Assembly: GCA_045540115.1 (NCBI GenBank)
Contig: JAZQGR010000089.1
Location: 1-48,612, forward strand
Length of the DNA stretch: 48,612 nucleotides
Direction: 5' to 3'
DNA from: Colimorpha_A sp045540115
GTDB lineage: Bacteria; Bacillota; Clostridia; Oscillospirales; CAG-272
Below, one piece after another: positions 14,774 through 22,863 of the stretch (positions are counted from its first letter, which is position 1; each line of letters starts with the position of its first letter). The notes under the pieces were generated by a model that was not told the origin of the DNA, did not search any database, and was given only the letters and a program-made list of their open reading frames with translations. A program made the translations under genes and the position numbers.

Positions 14774-15080
14774 ACCCTCTCCGTCTGCTTCGCAGACACC
14801 TCTCCCGAAGGGCGAGGCACGGACCGTCGAGGACGCCGGTCCCTACAATGACGCGGGAGCAACGATTTGACGTGGCGAATTTCCCTTAAACCGAAAGGGG
14901 TTTCCAAAGGGGAAAACGTGTGCAGAATTTTGCGAAGGCAAAATTCAAGCGGTTTGCCCCTTGGTGCATTTTCTTTTGGAACTTTTCTTTGTGCAAGCAA
15001 AGAAAAGTGGAAAGAACAGCACCTCATCCGTCTGTTCTTTCGTCGCAGCCACCTTCTCCCACCGGAGAAGGCGGATTCGC
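14774..15080. repeat. Mosaic of intergenic repeat elements
   Basis: A gene-free stretch of about 430 bp (14747-15180). In order it holds: a CCCTCTCCG ... CACCTCTCCC frame around the hairpin TCTGC-TTC-GCAGA (14774-14818); a 28-bp element at 14821-14848 that occurs exactly, inverted, at 47873-47900; an AT-rich part with inverted repeats (AATTTTGC-GAAG-GCAAAATT 14936-14955, AACTTTTCTTTG with CAAAGAAAAGT 14981-15007); and CACCTCATCCG ... CACCTTCTCCC-ACC-GGAGAAGG (15021-15071), related to the element at 30464. No transposase or target duplication was seen. Confidence 0.7.
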
Positions 15081-15112
15081 GTCGATATAATTCTAATAAA
15101 CTTGAAATTACC

Positions 15113-15141
15113 TTGACAAATCAAAAGAAAAGAGTTACAAT
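15113..15141 (+). promoter_or_regulatory. SigA promoter of the transketolase genes
   Basis: TTGACA (15113-15118), 17-bp spacer, TACAAT (15136-15141), 39 bp before the start codon. Confidence 0.8.
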
Positions 15142-15180
15142 ATTACCGTATGTAAAAATTACTCTAATGGAGGCAATTCA

Positions 15181-16017
15181 ATGGATCAGAACAAAATCAA
15201 AGAACTGAAGCTCAAAAGTGCAGAGATAAAGCTCGGCGCACTTGAAGGAGTGTTCAGCGCATCGTCAGGACATCCGGGCGGATCGCTCTCGATCTCCGAT
15301 ATTCTCGCTTACCTCTACTTTGAGGCAATGAACGTAGACGTAAATAACCCCAAGTGGGACGACCGCGACCGTCTCGTTCTTTCAAAGGGTCATACCGCGC
15401 CCGGTCTCTATGCGGCGCTCGCTCTCAAGGGATTCATCCCGAGAGAAGACCTTAAAACTCTCCGCCAGGCAGACAGCTACCTTCAGGGTCACCCTGATAT
15501 GAAGCACACCCCCGGTGTCGATATGACCTCAGGCTCGCTCGGACTCGGAATTTCCGCCGCTTGCGGAATGGCACTTTCTGCAAAGATCAGAAATAAGAAC
15601 TACTACACCTACGCTATCCTCGGCGACGGCGAGTGCGAGGAAGGACAGGTTTGGGAAGCTGCAATGTTCGCTGCTCATAAGAAACTCGATAACCTCTGCA
15701 TCTTCGTTGACTTCAACGGTCTCCAGATCGATGGACCCGTAACCGAGGTCGTTAACCCGACTCCTATCGATAAGAAGTTCGAGGCGTTCAATTGGAACGT
15801 TATAGTTATCGATGGTCATAACTTTGACGAGATCGACGCGGCAGTCAAGGCGGCTCACGCTTGCGAGGGCAAACCCACCGCGATCATCGCAAAGTGCGTC
15901 AAGGGCAAGGGCGTTTCCTTTATGGAAAACAACGTCAAGTGGCACGGCGCCGCTCCCAACGCAGAGCAGTACGAGCAGGCAGTGAATGAGATCAATGCCT
16001 ACATCAAGGCTATTTGA
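15181..16017 (+). CDS. tktN: Transketolase, N-terminal (TPP-binding) subunit
   Basis: A 278-residue protein holding the thiamine-diphosphate domain of a split transketolase, which moves two-carbon ketol units between pentose and hexose phosphates. Visible: SGHPGGSLSISDI, KGHTAPGLYAAL, the TPP motif GDGECEEGQVWEA ending in the FVDFNG loop, and a catalytic HG (KWHGAAPN) near the end. It is the normal size for the split archaeal/clostridial type. AATGGAGGCAATTC before the ATG carries the RBS. The C-terminal subunit starts 13 bp after the stop; the two must assemble. Confidence 0.93.
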   Translation: MDQNKIKELKLKSAEIKLGALEGVFSASSGHPGGSLSISDILAYLYFEAMNVDVNNPKWDDRDRLVLSKGHTAPGLYAALALKGFIPREDLKTLRQADSYLQGHPDMKHTPGVDMTSGSLGLGISAACGMALSAKIRNKNYYTYAILGDGECEEGQVWEAAMFAAHKKLDNLCIFVDFNGLQIDGPVTEVVNPTPIDKKFEAFNWNVIVIDGHNFDEIDAAVKAAHACEGKPTAIIAKCVKGKGVSFMENNVKWHGAAPNAEQYEQAVNEINAYIKAI

Positions 16018-16030
16018 GGAGGAAACGAAA

Positions 16031-16969
16031 ATGGCAGATAAGATAGCAACAAGAGAATCCTACGGCAACGCGCTCGTAGAATTCGGAGCAAAATACGATA
16101 ACCTCGTTGTCCTCGACGCTGACCTTGCTGAGGCAACGAAAACCATCAAGTTCAAAAAGGCGTTCCCCGAAAGATTTTTCGACTGCGGAATTGCCGAGGG
16201 CAACATGGTCGCAGTTGCGGCAGGACTTGCTACAACGGGAATGGTTCCCTTCGTCAGCACCTTCGCAATGTTTGCGGCAGGCAGAGCTTTCGAGCAGATC
16301 AGAAACGCCGTCGGTTATCCTCATCTTAACGTAAAGATCGGCGCAACTCACGCAGGTATCACCGTAGGTGAGGACGGCGCGACTCACCAGTGCCTTGAGG
16401 ACATCGGAACTATGCGTACCATCCCCGGTATGACGATAATCAACCCCTGCGACGATATCGAGGCTCGCGCGGCAGTTGAGGCGGCTATCAACTTCGACGG
16501 TCCCTGTTACCTCCGCTTCGGACGTTACGCAGTTCCGGTAATAAACGGCGAGGACTATAAGTTCGAGCTTGGCAAGGGCGTAACGCTCGCTGACGGTAAG
16601 GACGTTACCATTATCGCAACCGGTATAACCGTTGCTATGGCTCTTGAAGCAAAAGAGCTTCTTAAGGCAGACGGAATTGATGCAAGAGTTATCAATATCC
16701 ATACCATCAAGCCCCTCGATACCGAGCTTGTCGTTAAGGCAGCAAAGGAAACAGGCGCAATCGTTACAGCAGAGGAGCACAATATCATAGGCGGTCTCGG
16801 CTCGGCAGTTTGCGAGGCAGTATGCGGAAGCGCTCCTGTGCCGGTAGTACGAGTTGGTGTAAACGACACCTTCGGCCGTTCCGGTAAGGTTCCGCCACTC
16901 CTTGAAATGTACGGTCTTACCGCGCAGAATATCGCTGAAAACGCAAAGAAAGCAGTTGCTCTCAAATAA
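16031..16969 (+). CDS. tktC: Transketolase, C-terminal (pyrimidine-binding) subunit
   Basis: A 312-residue protein with the pyrimidine and C-terminal transketolase domains. Markers are ATRESYGNALVEFG, VVLDADLAEATKT, FDCGIAEGNMVAVAAGLA (which includes the glutamate that activates TPP), FVSTFAMF and the later VTAEEHNIIGGLGSAV. ATG 16031 follows a strong GAGGAGG site at 16016-16022. It pairs with the upstream subunit; together they correspond to one full transketolase. A terminator follows, so this is a two-gene operon for the non-oxidative pentose phosphate pathway. Confidence 0.93.
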   Translation: MADKIATRESYGNALVEFGAKYDNLVVLDADLAEATKTIKFKKAFPERFFDCGIAEGNMVAVAAGLATTGMVPFVSTFAMFAAGRAFEQIRNAVGYPHLNVKIGATHAGITVGEDGATHQCLEDIGTMRTIPGMTIINPCDDIEARAAVEAAINFDGPCYLRFGRYAVPVINGEDYKFELGKGVTLADGKDVTIIATGITVAMALEAKELLKADGIDARVINIHTIKPLDTELVVKAAKETGAIVTAEEHNIIGGLGSAVCEAVCGSAPVPVVRVGVNDTFGRSGKVPPLLEMYGLTAQNIAENAKKAVALK

Positions 16970-16975
16970 TCACTC

Positions 16976-17004
16976 AAAAAGGAACTCCTCGGAGTTCCTT
17001 TTTT
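16976..17004 (+). terminator. Rho-independent terminator
   Basis: AAAAAGGAACTCC-TC-GGAGTTCCTTTTTT just after the transketolase C-subunit. Confidence 0.88.
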
Positions 17005-17008
17005 GCCG

Positions 17009-17037
17009 TTGATTTTTAAAGCACGATATGATAATAT
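17009..17037 (+). promoter_or_regulatory. SigA-type promoter of the GH20 gene
   Basis: TTGATT (17009-17014), 17-bp spacer, TAATAT (17032-17037), overlapping TGATAAT; 35 bp before the start codon. Confidence 0.6.
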
Positions 17038-17071
17038 ATAGAAAAGAAGATTTCTTCGGAGGGTAACTCTT

Positions 17072-19405
17072 ATGTATATCGGAAACTGTAAAAACGTAAA
17101 GCTTTCATATACGAAATTCGGCGGAAAGGTACCGCTTGAGCCGGAGAAAACAGACGATGGCGCGATACTTTTCAGATGGCAGAGAATTTGTAATACGGGC
17201 TTTGAAATACAGGTCGAGCTTGATAAGGAATACTACGTCGGAGCGGTAACGGTGCCATTCCATCCGAAATCTCAGGTCTGCTCTGTAAGGCTGATTTCGA
17301 ACGGCAAGACCGTTGGCGCGTTCAACGCCGGAAACGGAAATCTTAAGGGCGGCAGAATAGTGGTGAACGCAGGCGTTTTTACCGATAAGCTGACCGTCAG
17401 GATCGAGAGCGGAATATATGACGTATGGTTTAACAAGCCTGAAATATCGGTGTTCGATAACGGTACGCCTATCCTTTGGCCGATTCCAAAGAAAGCAAGT
17501 ATCGAAAACGGCACCGTCGGTATTTCAAGCATAACGGGCGAGGGAGGCGACGCCGTTTTTGCGGCATCCTTCCTTGACGAGCTTCTTGAAGAACGCTTCG
17601 GTCAGGTAAAAAACGATGACGGCGTTCCCGTTAACATCGTGACCGATGAATCGTACGAGGGCGAAAGATATACCGTTTCGGTCACAAAGAAAGGCATAAC
17701 TCTGACAGCATCGAAGAGAATATCGCTTCTTTATGCCGTATATACCCTCATTTCTCTCGGAGATGTAGGAGGGTTCAGACTCAGCGAGATCGAAAACTAC
17801 CCGTCGAAGGAATTTCGCGGCTTCCATATCGGACTTCCGAAGGCTTCGAATATCGAATTTACAAAGCTGCTTTTCCGTGATATGCTTCTGCCGCTCGGAT
17901 ATAATACACTGTTCGTGCAGATATTCGGATCAATGGAATATGAGCGCCATCCCGAAATAACGGAGGCATGGAGAAAACAGCTTCAGGTCGACCCGAATTT
18001 CCCGCATCACGACCTTGGATGCGAGGGCGAAACGATCTCGAAAAAGGAAGTTGCGGAGCTGATGGATTTTGCGCGTGACCTCGGCTTTGAGATAATTCCC
18101 GAGGTGCAGTCGCTCGGTCACGTTCAATGGCTCACCTTCCCGCATCCCGAGATCGCCGAGGCGGTAAAGCACAACGTGACGGTCGAGGATACACGCAACG
18201 AGGATCGCCGTCCGTCGGAGGAATACTTCCATTGCTATTGCCCGTCGAACGATGACAGCTACAAGCTGCTCTTTGAGGTTATGGACGAGATAATCGAGGT
18301 CACAAAGCCGCAAAGGTACGTTCATATCGGTCACGACGAGGTCTATAATATGGGGCTTTGCGACAAGTGCAAGGACACCCCTCACGATATCCTCTTCGCA
18401 AGGGATGTTCAGCGAATTTACGATCATCTGAAGGCACTTGGCTACGGCACTATGATGTGGTCCGATATGCTTCAGCCATGTTCTGACTATCAGACGCCGC
18501 CCGCAAGAAAGGTGCTGCCGAGAGATATCGTAATGCTTGACTTTATATGGTATTTCCATCTTGATAAGGATATCGAGGAAAATCTTTATGAGGAAGGCTA
18601 TAAGGTAATAGCAGGCAATCTATATTCTTCACACTATCCGCGTTATAATAAGCGCGCAAGGAACGAGAGCTTCATCGGCGGTGAGGTATCGACGTGGTGC
18701 GCGATTAATGAAGAAACGCTCGGCGCAAACGGAAAGCTCTGGGATCTTATGTATACCGCTCAGATGCTGTGGAACCCCGAAGACTACGACGATTCTCACC
18801 GCAAGGCGTTCAGCTTCGTGATATCGAAATATATTCAGCCCAAGATGCGCGACCTGTTAAGAGGAAAATACAGCGCCGCAGGATATAAGGAAACGGTGTT
18901 TGAGCTTCCGGAGGGAAGCACTGTCGAGGGAATTCCGATCCCGCTTCTCTGCGCTTGCCCGTTTGCGAAGATCGCGGACGGTATGTGCGTAACGGTTGAC
19001 GGAAAATACGAAAGGTTTGCAATCGAGCATATCGCTCTTGAAAAGGAAATGCGTCCGCTCCGCGGCGGTCACGTGCTTTCGGGAGAATATACCGTTAAGT
19101 ATTCCGACGGCAGCGAGTGGAAAATCAAGGTCGAATACGGAAAGAATGTTATGAAGTACGATACAAGCTACGGTCAGCCTTATCCCGAAGCGTTTTACCG
19201 TCACTTCGGATACGTGGGGACCTGGCTCTGCGATCCCGTATATAAGGGCAAGAGCGACGACGGCTCGGATCTTCTCATTATGAGCAATATCGTAGAAAAT
19301 CCGTTCCCCGAAAAGACTGTCGAAAGCATCAGCTATAAGGCGGCTGAAAATGACGTAACAAACGTCGTTCTCTGCGGTATAAAGGGCATGGTTAAGAATA
19401 ACTGA
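17072..19405 (+). CDS. Glycoside hydrolase family 20 beta-N-acetylhexosaminidase
   Basis: A 777-residue protein. About the first 140 residues form a strand-rich accessory region, then a GH20b-like alpha/beta domain (about 150-245), then the TIM barrel from about 250. The catalytic pair D422-E423 lies in HIGHDEVYNMG; in GH20 the Asp orients the substrate acetamido group and the Glu is the acid. There is no signal peptide, so the enzyme should be cytoplasmic and act on imported GlcNAc or GalNAc oligosaccharides. The nagA gene at 42210 would fit downstream. The C-terminus repeats in part after the next gene (20954-21013). GGAGG precedes the ATG. Confidence 0.85.
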   Translation: MYIGNCKNVKLSYTKFGGKVPLEPEKTDDGAILFRWQRICNTGFEIQVELDKEYYVGAVTVPFHPKSQVCSVRLISNGKTVGAFNAGNGNLKGGRIVVNAGVFTDKLTVRIESGIYDVWFNKPEISVFDNGTPILWPIPKKASIENGTVGISSITGEGGDAVFAASFLDELLEERFGQVKNDDGVPVNIVTDESYEGERYTVSVTKKGITLTASKRISLLYAVYTLISLGDVGGFRLSEIENYPSKEFRGFHIGLPKASNIEFTKLLFRDMLLPLGYNTLFVQIFGSMEYERHPEITEAWRKQLQVDPNFPHHDLGCEGETISKKEVAELMDFARDLGFEIIPEVQSLGHVQWLTFPHPEIAEAVKHNVTVEDTRNEDRRPSEEYFHCYCPSNDDSYKLLFEVMDEIIEVTKPQRYVHIGHDEVYNMGLCDKCKDTPHDILFARDVQRIYDHLKALGYGTMMWSDMLQPCSDYQTPPARKVLPRDIVMLDFIWYFHLDKDIEENLYEEGYKVIAGNLYSSHYPRYNKRARNESFIGGEVSTWCAINEETLGANGKLWDLMYTAQMLWNPEDYDDSHRKAFSFVISKYIQPKMRDLLRGKYSAAGYKETVFELPEGSTVEGIPIPLLCACPFAKIADGMCVTVDGKYERFAIEHIALEKEMRPLRGGHVLSGEYTVKYSDGSEWKIKVEYGKNVMKYDTSYGQPYPEAFYRHFGYVGTWLCDPVYKGKSDDGSDLLIMSNIVENPFPEKTVESISYKAAENDVTNVVLCGIKGMVKNN

Positions 19406-19485
19406 CAAAATGAATCGGACGATGCTGCCGATTGTTCCAAATAGTATGAGAGACGTTTTAACAAACCCAAAGAAGGAGAAAAACA

Positions 19486-20901
19486 ATGAAACTAATGCGT
19501 TTTCTACCGATATGTCTGTGCTGTCTTATGTTGATTTCCTGTAATCGAGGGGCGGGCAATACCGGAGCGTCATCGAGTGTACCTACCGTTATCGCAACAG
19601 ATAAAACCGTGAAGAGAAAAGAGTCGGTGATCTTAGAAACCCGCGTCGTTTATACGAATGAGAAAACGCGAGCCGGTATCTTTGTCGGTATTCCGCGTGA
19701 TTGGGCGGCATTCGGGTACGTTGGCTATGCAGTATTGGTGGAAGGGAAAACCGTTACCTTATACAGCGCAGGTGTTGAGATGCAAGCCTTAGCTTCTGCT
19801 TCCTTGACCTTGACCGAAAAGGCTTACGGATTACGTGTCACTCTTGAAAAAAATCTTTGCTGTGTTTATGTGGATGACGGAAGCGGATGGAAGGATATGC
19901 CCGAGATCATGCACATGTTAGAGGAAACCAATGGCTATACGGTAGGCACCGTCGAACTGTCGGGATATGCGTGCTCTATGGAGAAATTGACGGTGAAACA
20001 GAACGAAGAGGTGATCGGTGTCGATCAGATATATCAGAATCCGGTTTTGGACGACCATGCCGATCCTGATGTATTGCTATACAAAGGAACATATTATCTT
20101 TATGCTACCGAATCTTCACCGGGATATCGAGTGTACACTTCAAATGATCTGGTGGATTGGACGCTCGCGGGGACGGCAGTTGAGCCCAATTTATGGGGCG
20201 TTTCGACCAATTATTGGGCGCCCGATGTGGAATATATCAACGGTAAATTTTACATGGTGGTGTCCTGTAACGGAAATCTCGGTCTTGCCGTCAGTGATTC
20301 GCCTTTGGGACCGTTTCGCGAAGCTCATGACCGCTTGCTTTTTGATTGCACTATTGACGGACATTTATTTGTGGACGATGACGGTAGTGTGTATCTTTAC
20401 TACGTTTCGTGGCGGAGCGGGCATACCTACGGCATATACGGTACGAAGCTGGACGGGAACATGATGCCGATCCCTGAAACTGAAAAGCTTCTGTTAGTGC
20501 CTAAGGACTGGTGGGAAAAGCAGCAGTCGGGAGTGGTTGAGGGACCGTATATTCTGAAGCGAAACGGTCTATACTATCTGACGTACTCGGGCAGTCATTA
20601 TGAAAGTAAGGGCTACGCTGTCGGTTATGCCATTTCCGAATCGCCGCTCGGTGATTACGAGCGATATAAGAGAAACCCCATCCTAATCGGTAACGATAAG
20701 ATCAGCGGTACAGGACACCATTGTGTTACCACCTCTCTGGACGGAAGCGAAATGTGGATCGTCTATCATCAACACGCAACCACTATGAGCATTCATCCGA
20801 GAAAGCTATGTATTGACCGCCTCTATTTCCGTGAAACGGATAAAGGACCCGACATCTTGGAGGTTATAGGACCGACAACAACACCGCAGATGAGGCAGTA
20901 A
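19486..20901 (+). CDS. Glycoside hydrolase family 43 lipoprotein
   Basis: A 471-residue secreted lipoprotein: signal peptide with lipobox LISC (Cys near residue 19), a beta-rich N-terminal domain (about 35-165, concanavalin-like in appearance) and a five-bladed GH43 domain from about 180. The catalytic triad is visible: base D193 (ADPDV), D247 (WAPDVEY) and acid E352 (VVEGPYI). GH43 enzymes cleave arabinan or xylan side chains; substrate unknown. AGAAGGAG precedes the ATG. Codon use is looser than in flanking genes, and the gene lies between GH20 and a duplicated copy of the GH20 3' end, pointing to an insertion. Confidence 0.85.
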   Translation: MKLMRFLPICLCCLMLISCNRGAGNTGASSSVPTVIATDKTVKRKESVILETRVVYTNEKTRAGIFVGIPRDWAAFGYVGYAVLVEGKTVTLYSAGVEMQALASASLTLTEKAYGLRVTLEKNLCCVYVDDGSGWKDMPEIMHMLEETNGYTVGTVELSGYACSMEKLTVKQNEEVIGVDQIYQNPVLDDHADPDVLLYKGTYYLYATESSPGYRVYTSNDLVDWTLAGTAVEPNLWGVSTNYWAPDVEYINGKFYMVVSCNGNLGLAVSDSPLGPFREAHDRLLFDCTIDGHLFVDDDGSVYLYYVSWRSGHTYGIYGTKLDGNMMPIPETEKLLLVPKDWWEKQQSGVVEGPYILKRNGLYYLTYSGSHYESKGYAVGYAISESPLGDYERYKRNPILIGNDKISGTGHHCVTTSLDGSEMWIVYHQHATTMSIHPRKLCIDRLYFRETDKGPDILEVIGPTTTPQMRQ

Positions 20902-20953
20902 TTTAATTGCTGAAAAAACTGCTGAAACAGTTGCCTGTAAAGCATCGGACATA

Positions 20954-21013
20954 GCGTAACGAATGTCGCCGTTTGAAGTATAAAGGGCATGGTTAAGAAT
21001 AACTGATAAAATG
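20954..21013 (+). repeat. Duplicated copy of the GH20 gene 3' end
   Basis: This 60-bp stretch matches 19353-19412 (the last codons of GH20 plus its stop) at 50 of 60 positions by hand alignment, including 29 identical bases over the final codons and the TGA. The GH43 gene is exactly what lies between the two copies. The terminator that follows the right copy was probably the original GH20 terminator. Confidence 0.85.
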
Positions 21014-21043
21014 CTCCGCGATAAATTCGCGGAGCATTTTATC
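21008..21043 (+). terminator. Rho-independent terminator after GH43 and the duplicated tail
   Basis: AAAATGCTCCGCG-ATAAATT-CGCGGAGCATTTT. T-run is short but the stem is strong. Confidence 0.8.
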
Positions 21044-21092
21044 GTTCAATTGCTGATTCACAAATTATTAACAGAAAATCTTAAATTCGTTC

Positions 21093-21121
21093 TTGACATA
21101 CGGGAAGAATAGTGGTATATT
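21093..21121 (+). promoter_or_regulatory. SigA promoter of the hrcA operon
   Basis: TTGACA (21093-21098), 17-bp spacer, TATATT (21116-21121); a transcription start near 21128 puts the CIRCE operator in the very beginning of the transcript. Confidence 0.85.
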
Positions 21122-21131
21122 ATAACCGTGG

Positions 21132-21158
21132 TTAGCACTCGACGTGCTTGAGTGCTAA
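21132..21158. promoter_or_regulatory. CIRCE operator (HrcA binding site)
   Basis: TTAGCACTC - 9 bp - GAGTGCTAA, a perfect match to the CIRCE consensus, directly downstream of the hrcA promoter. HrcA with GroEL represses class I heat-shock genes through this site. Confidence 0.98.
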
Positions 21159-21192
21159 AATGCCAAAATTACGAAAAGGATGTGAAGAAAGG

Positions 21193-22275
21193 GTGCAAGG
21201 CGGCGGTTCCGAGCTTAACGAACGAAAAAAGCTGATTTTAAAGGCGATAATCGAAGCTCACGTCAAAGAAGGCGAGCCGGTCGGCTCAAAATATCTTACT
21301 CAAAATAAGCAGATCGCCCTTTCGTCTGCTACCATCCGTAACGAAATGGCAGAGCTTGAATCGCTCGGTTATCTCGAGCAGCCGTATACCTCGGCGGGCA
21401 GAGTTCCGTCGGAGAGCGGCTACCGCTTCTACGTTAATTCCCTTATGCAGAAGTACCGTATGTCGCAAAATGAGCTCGCGAGAATGAATGCTCTCGCAAA
21501 GAGCCGTCTGGCTGAAATAGACAGACTGCTCGAAAGCGCTACGCGGCTTGCTGCGGGACTTACGAACTATACCTCTATCGCGATCAAGCCGAAGCAAAGC
21601 GCGGCGGTCATAACGAAGTTTAAAACGGTTCTTCTCGATAAGCATCTCTTTATGCTCGTCATGATCGACGGTATGGGTAACATAAAGACTCGCCAGATAA
21701 CCTCTGATGAGGAGATAAATGAAGAAACGCTTTCGCGTCTTGAAAACGAGCTGAACGCAAGGATCGCAAACAAACGGGTTGACGAAATTACCGTCTCGCT
21801 TGTCATGGAGATCGAAAGAAGCTTCGGCGAGGGCGAGGGGATCGTCTCCTCGGTAATCAAGACAGTCTGCGAAACTCTCGGTGAGCCCGAGGGCGGAGAC
21901 CTGAAGATGGCAGGAGTTAACCACCTGCTCGAATATCCCGAGTTTAGCGATGCAAGAGAGTTCAAGGATCTCCTCGGCGTGCTCGAAGAAAAGCGCGATA
22001 TTCTGAAGCTCGTTTCGGAAAGCGACCTCGACGAGGACGGACCGCAGGTGCTTATCGGTTCGGAAAACATCCTTGAAGAAATGAAGAACTCGACTATGGT
22101 ATTCCAGAAGATAAAGTCGGGCGGAAAGGTCGTCGGCGCGATCGGAATAATCGGTCCGCGAAGAATGGATTATTCAAAGGTCATATCGACCGTCGAATAT
22201 ATAGCGCAAAACATTTCCCTTATGCTGAACAGCTCGCTTTCACTTCCCGAGGCGTTCGGCGAGGATGAGAATTAG
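21193..22275 (+). CDS. hrcA: Heat-inducible transcription repressor HrcA
   Basis: A protein of about 360 residues. The N-terminal winged helix reads LNERKKLILKAIIEAHVKEGEPVGSKYL and SSATIRNEMAELESLGYLEQPYTSAGRVPSESGYRFYV, nearly the family consensus. The GAF-like inserted domain and the C-terminal IGPRRMDYSKVISTVEYIAQNISLML follow. It represses this operon through CIRCE at 21132. GTG 21193 is proposed as start, with AAAAGGA at 21174-21180 as a somewhat distant RBS. An in-frame ATG at 21160 abuts CIRCE and has no RBS but cannot be excluded. Confidence 0.93.
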   Translation: MQGGGSELNERKKLILKAIIEAHVKEGEPVGSKYLTQNKQIALSSATIRNEMAELESLGYLEQPYTSAGRVPSESGYRFYVNSLMQKYRMSQNELARMNALAKSRLAEIDRLLESATRLAAGLTNYTSIAIKPKQSAAVITKFKTVLLDKHLFMLVMIDGMGNIKTRQITSDEEINEETLSRLENELNARIANKRVDEITVSLVMEIERSFGEGEGIVSSVIKTVCETLGEPEGGDLKMAGVNHLLEYPEFSDAREFKDLLGVLEEKRDILKLVSESDLDEDGPQVLIGSENILEEMKNSTMVFQKIKSGGKVVGAIGIIGPRRMDYSKVISTVEYIAQNISLMLNSSLSLPEAFGEDEN

Positions 22276-22292
22276 CGAAAGGATAGATCAAA

Positions 22293-22835
22293 GTGGAAGA
22301 AAATCAGAACGAAATAAACGAAGAAACAGCGAACGGTACGGTTGAAAAGCCCGAGGAAAAGCCGAAAAAGGAAAGCAAAAAAGAGGTCAAAAAGCTGACG
22401 GAGGAAAACGAAAAGCTGAATGAATCCCTAAGTGAGCTTACCGACCGGTACACGAGAATGCTTGCAGAGTACGATAACTTCCGCAAGCGTGCACAGAAGG
22501 AAAGAGAAGGCGTTTATTTTGACGCAGTGTCCGACGTGATAAACGCGATACTGCCGATAAAGGACAGTCTTGAGATGGCGATGAAATTCGCAGACGAAAG
22601 TCAGCTGTCGCAGGGCGTTACGATGACGCTCAATAAATTCGGCGAGATTCTCAATAAGCTCGGCGTCGAGGAATTTGGTGCCGCGGGCGAGGAGTTCGAT
22701 CCGAATCTTCATAACGGCGTCCTTCATTGTGAGGACGAGACCTTGGGAGAGCAAATTATCGCCGAAGTTCTCCAAAAAGGATATAAAAAAGGCGAAAAAA
22801 TCATAAGATACGCTATGGTAAAGGTAGCGAACTAA
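22293..22835 (+). CDS. grpE: Nucleotide exchange factor GrpE
   Basis: A 180-residue co-chaperone that releases ADP from DnaK. The acidic and basic N-terminus and a long coiled coil (about residues 30-65: KKLTEENEKLNESLSELTDRYTR) lead into YDNFRKRAQKE, and the C-terminal beta domain ends in VLQKGYKKGEKIIRYAMVKV, all typical. The start is GTG 22293 with GAAAGGA 9 nt upstream. It lies 17 bp after hrcA and 28 bp before dnaK in the classic order. Confidence 0.95.
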   Translation: MEENQNEINEETANGTVEKPEEKPKKESKKEVKKLTEENEKLNESLSELTDRYTRMLAEYDNFRKRAQKEREGVYFDAVSDVINAILPIKDSLEMAMKFADESQLSQGVTMTLNKFGEILNKLGVEEFGAAGEEFDPNLHNGVLHCEDETLGEQIIAEVLQKGYKKGEKIIRYAMVKVAN

Positions 22836-22863
22836 TTAAGTATTTTTCAGGAGGAAAATTATT

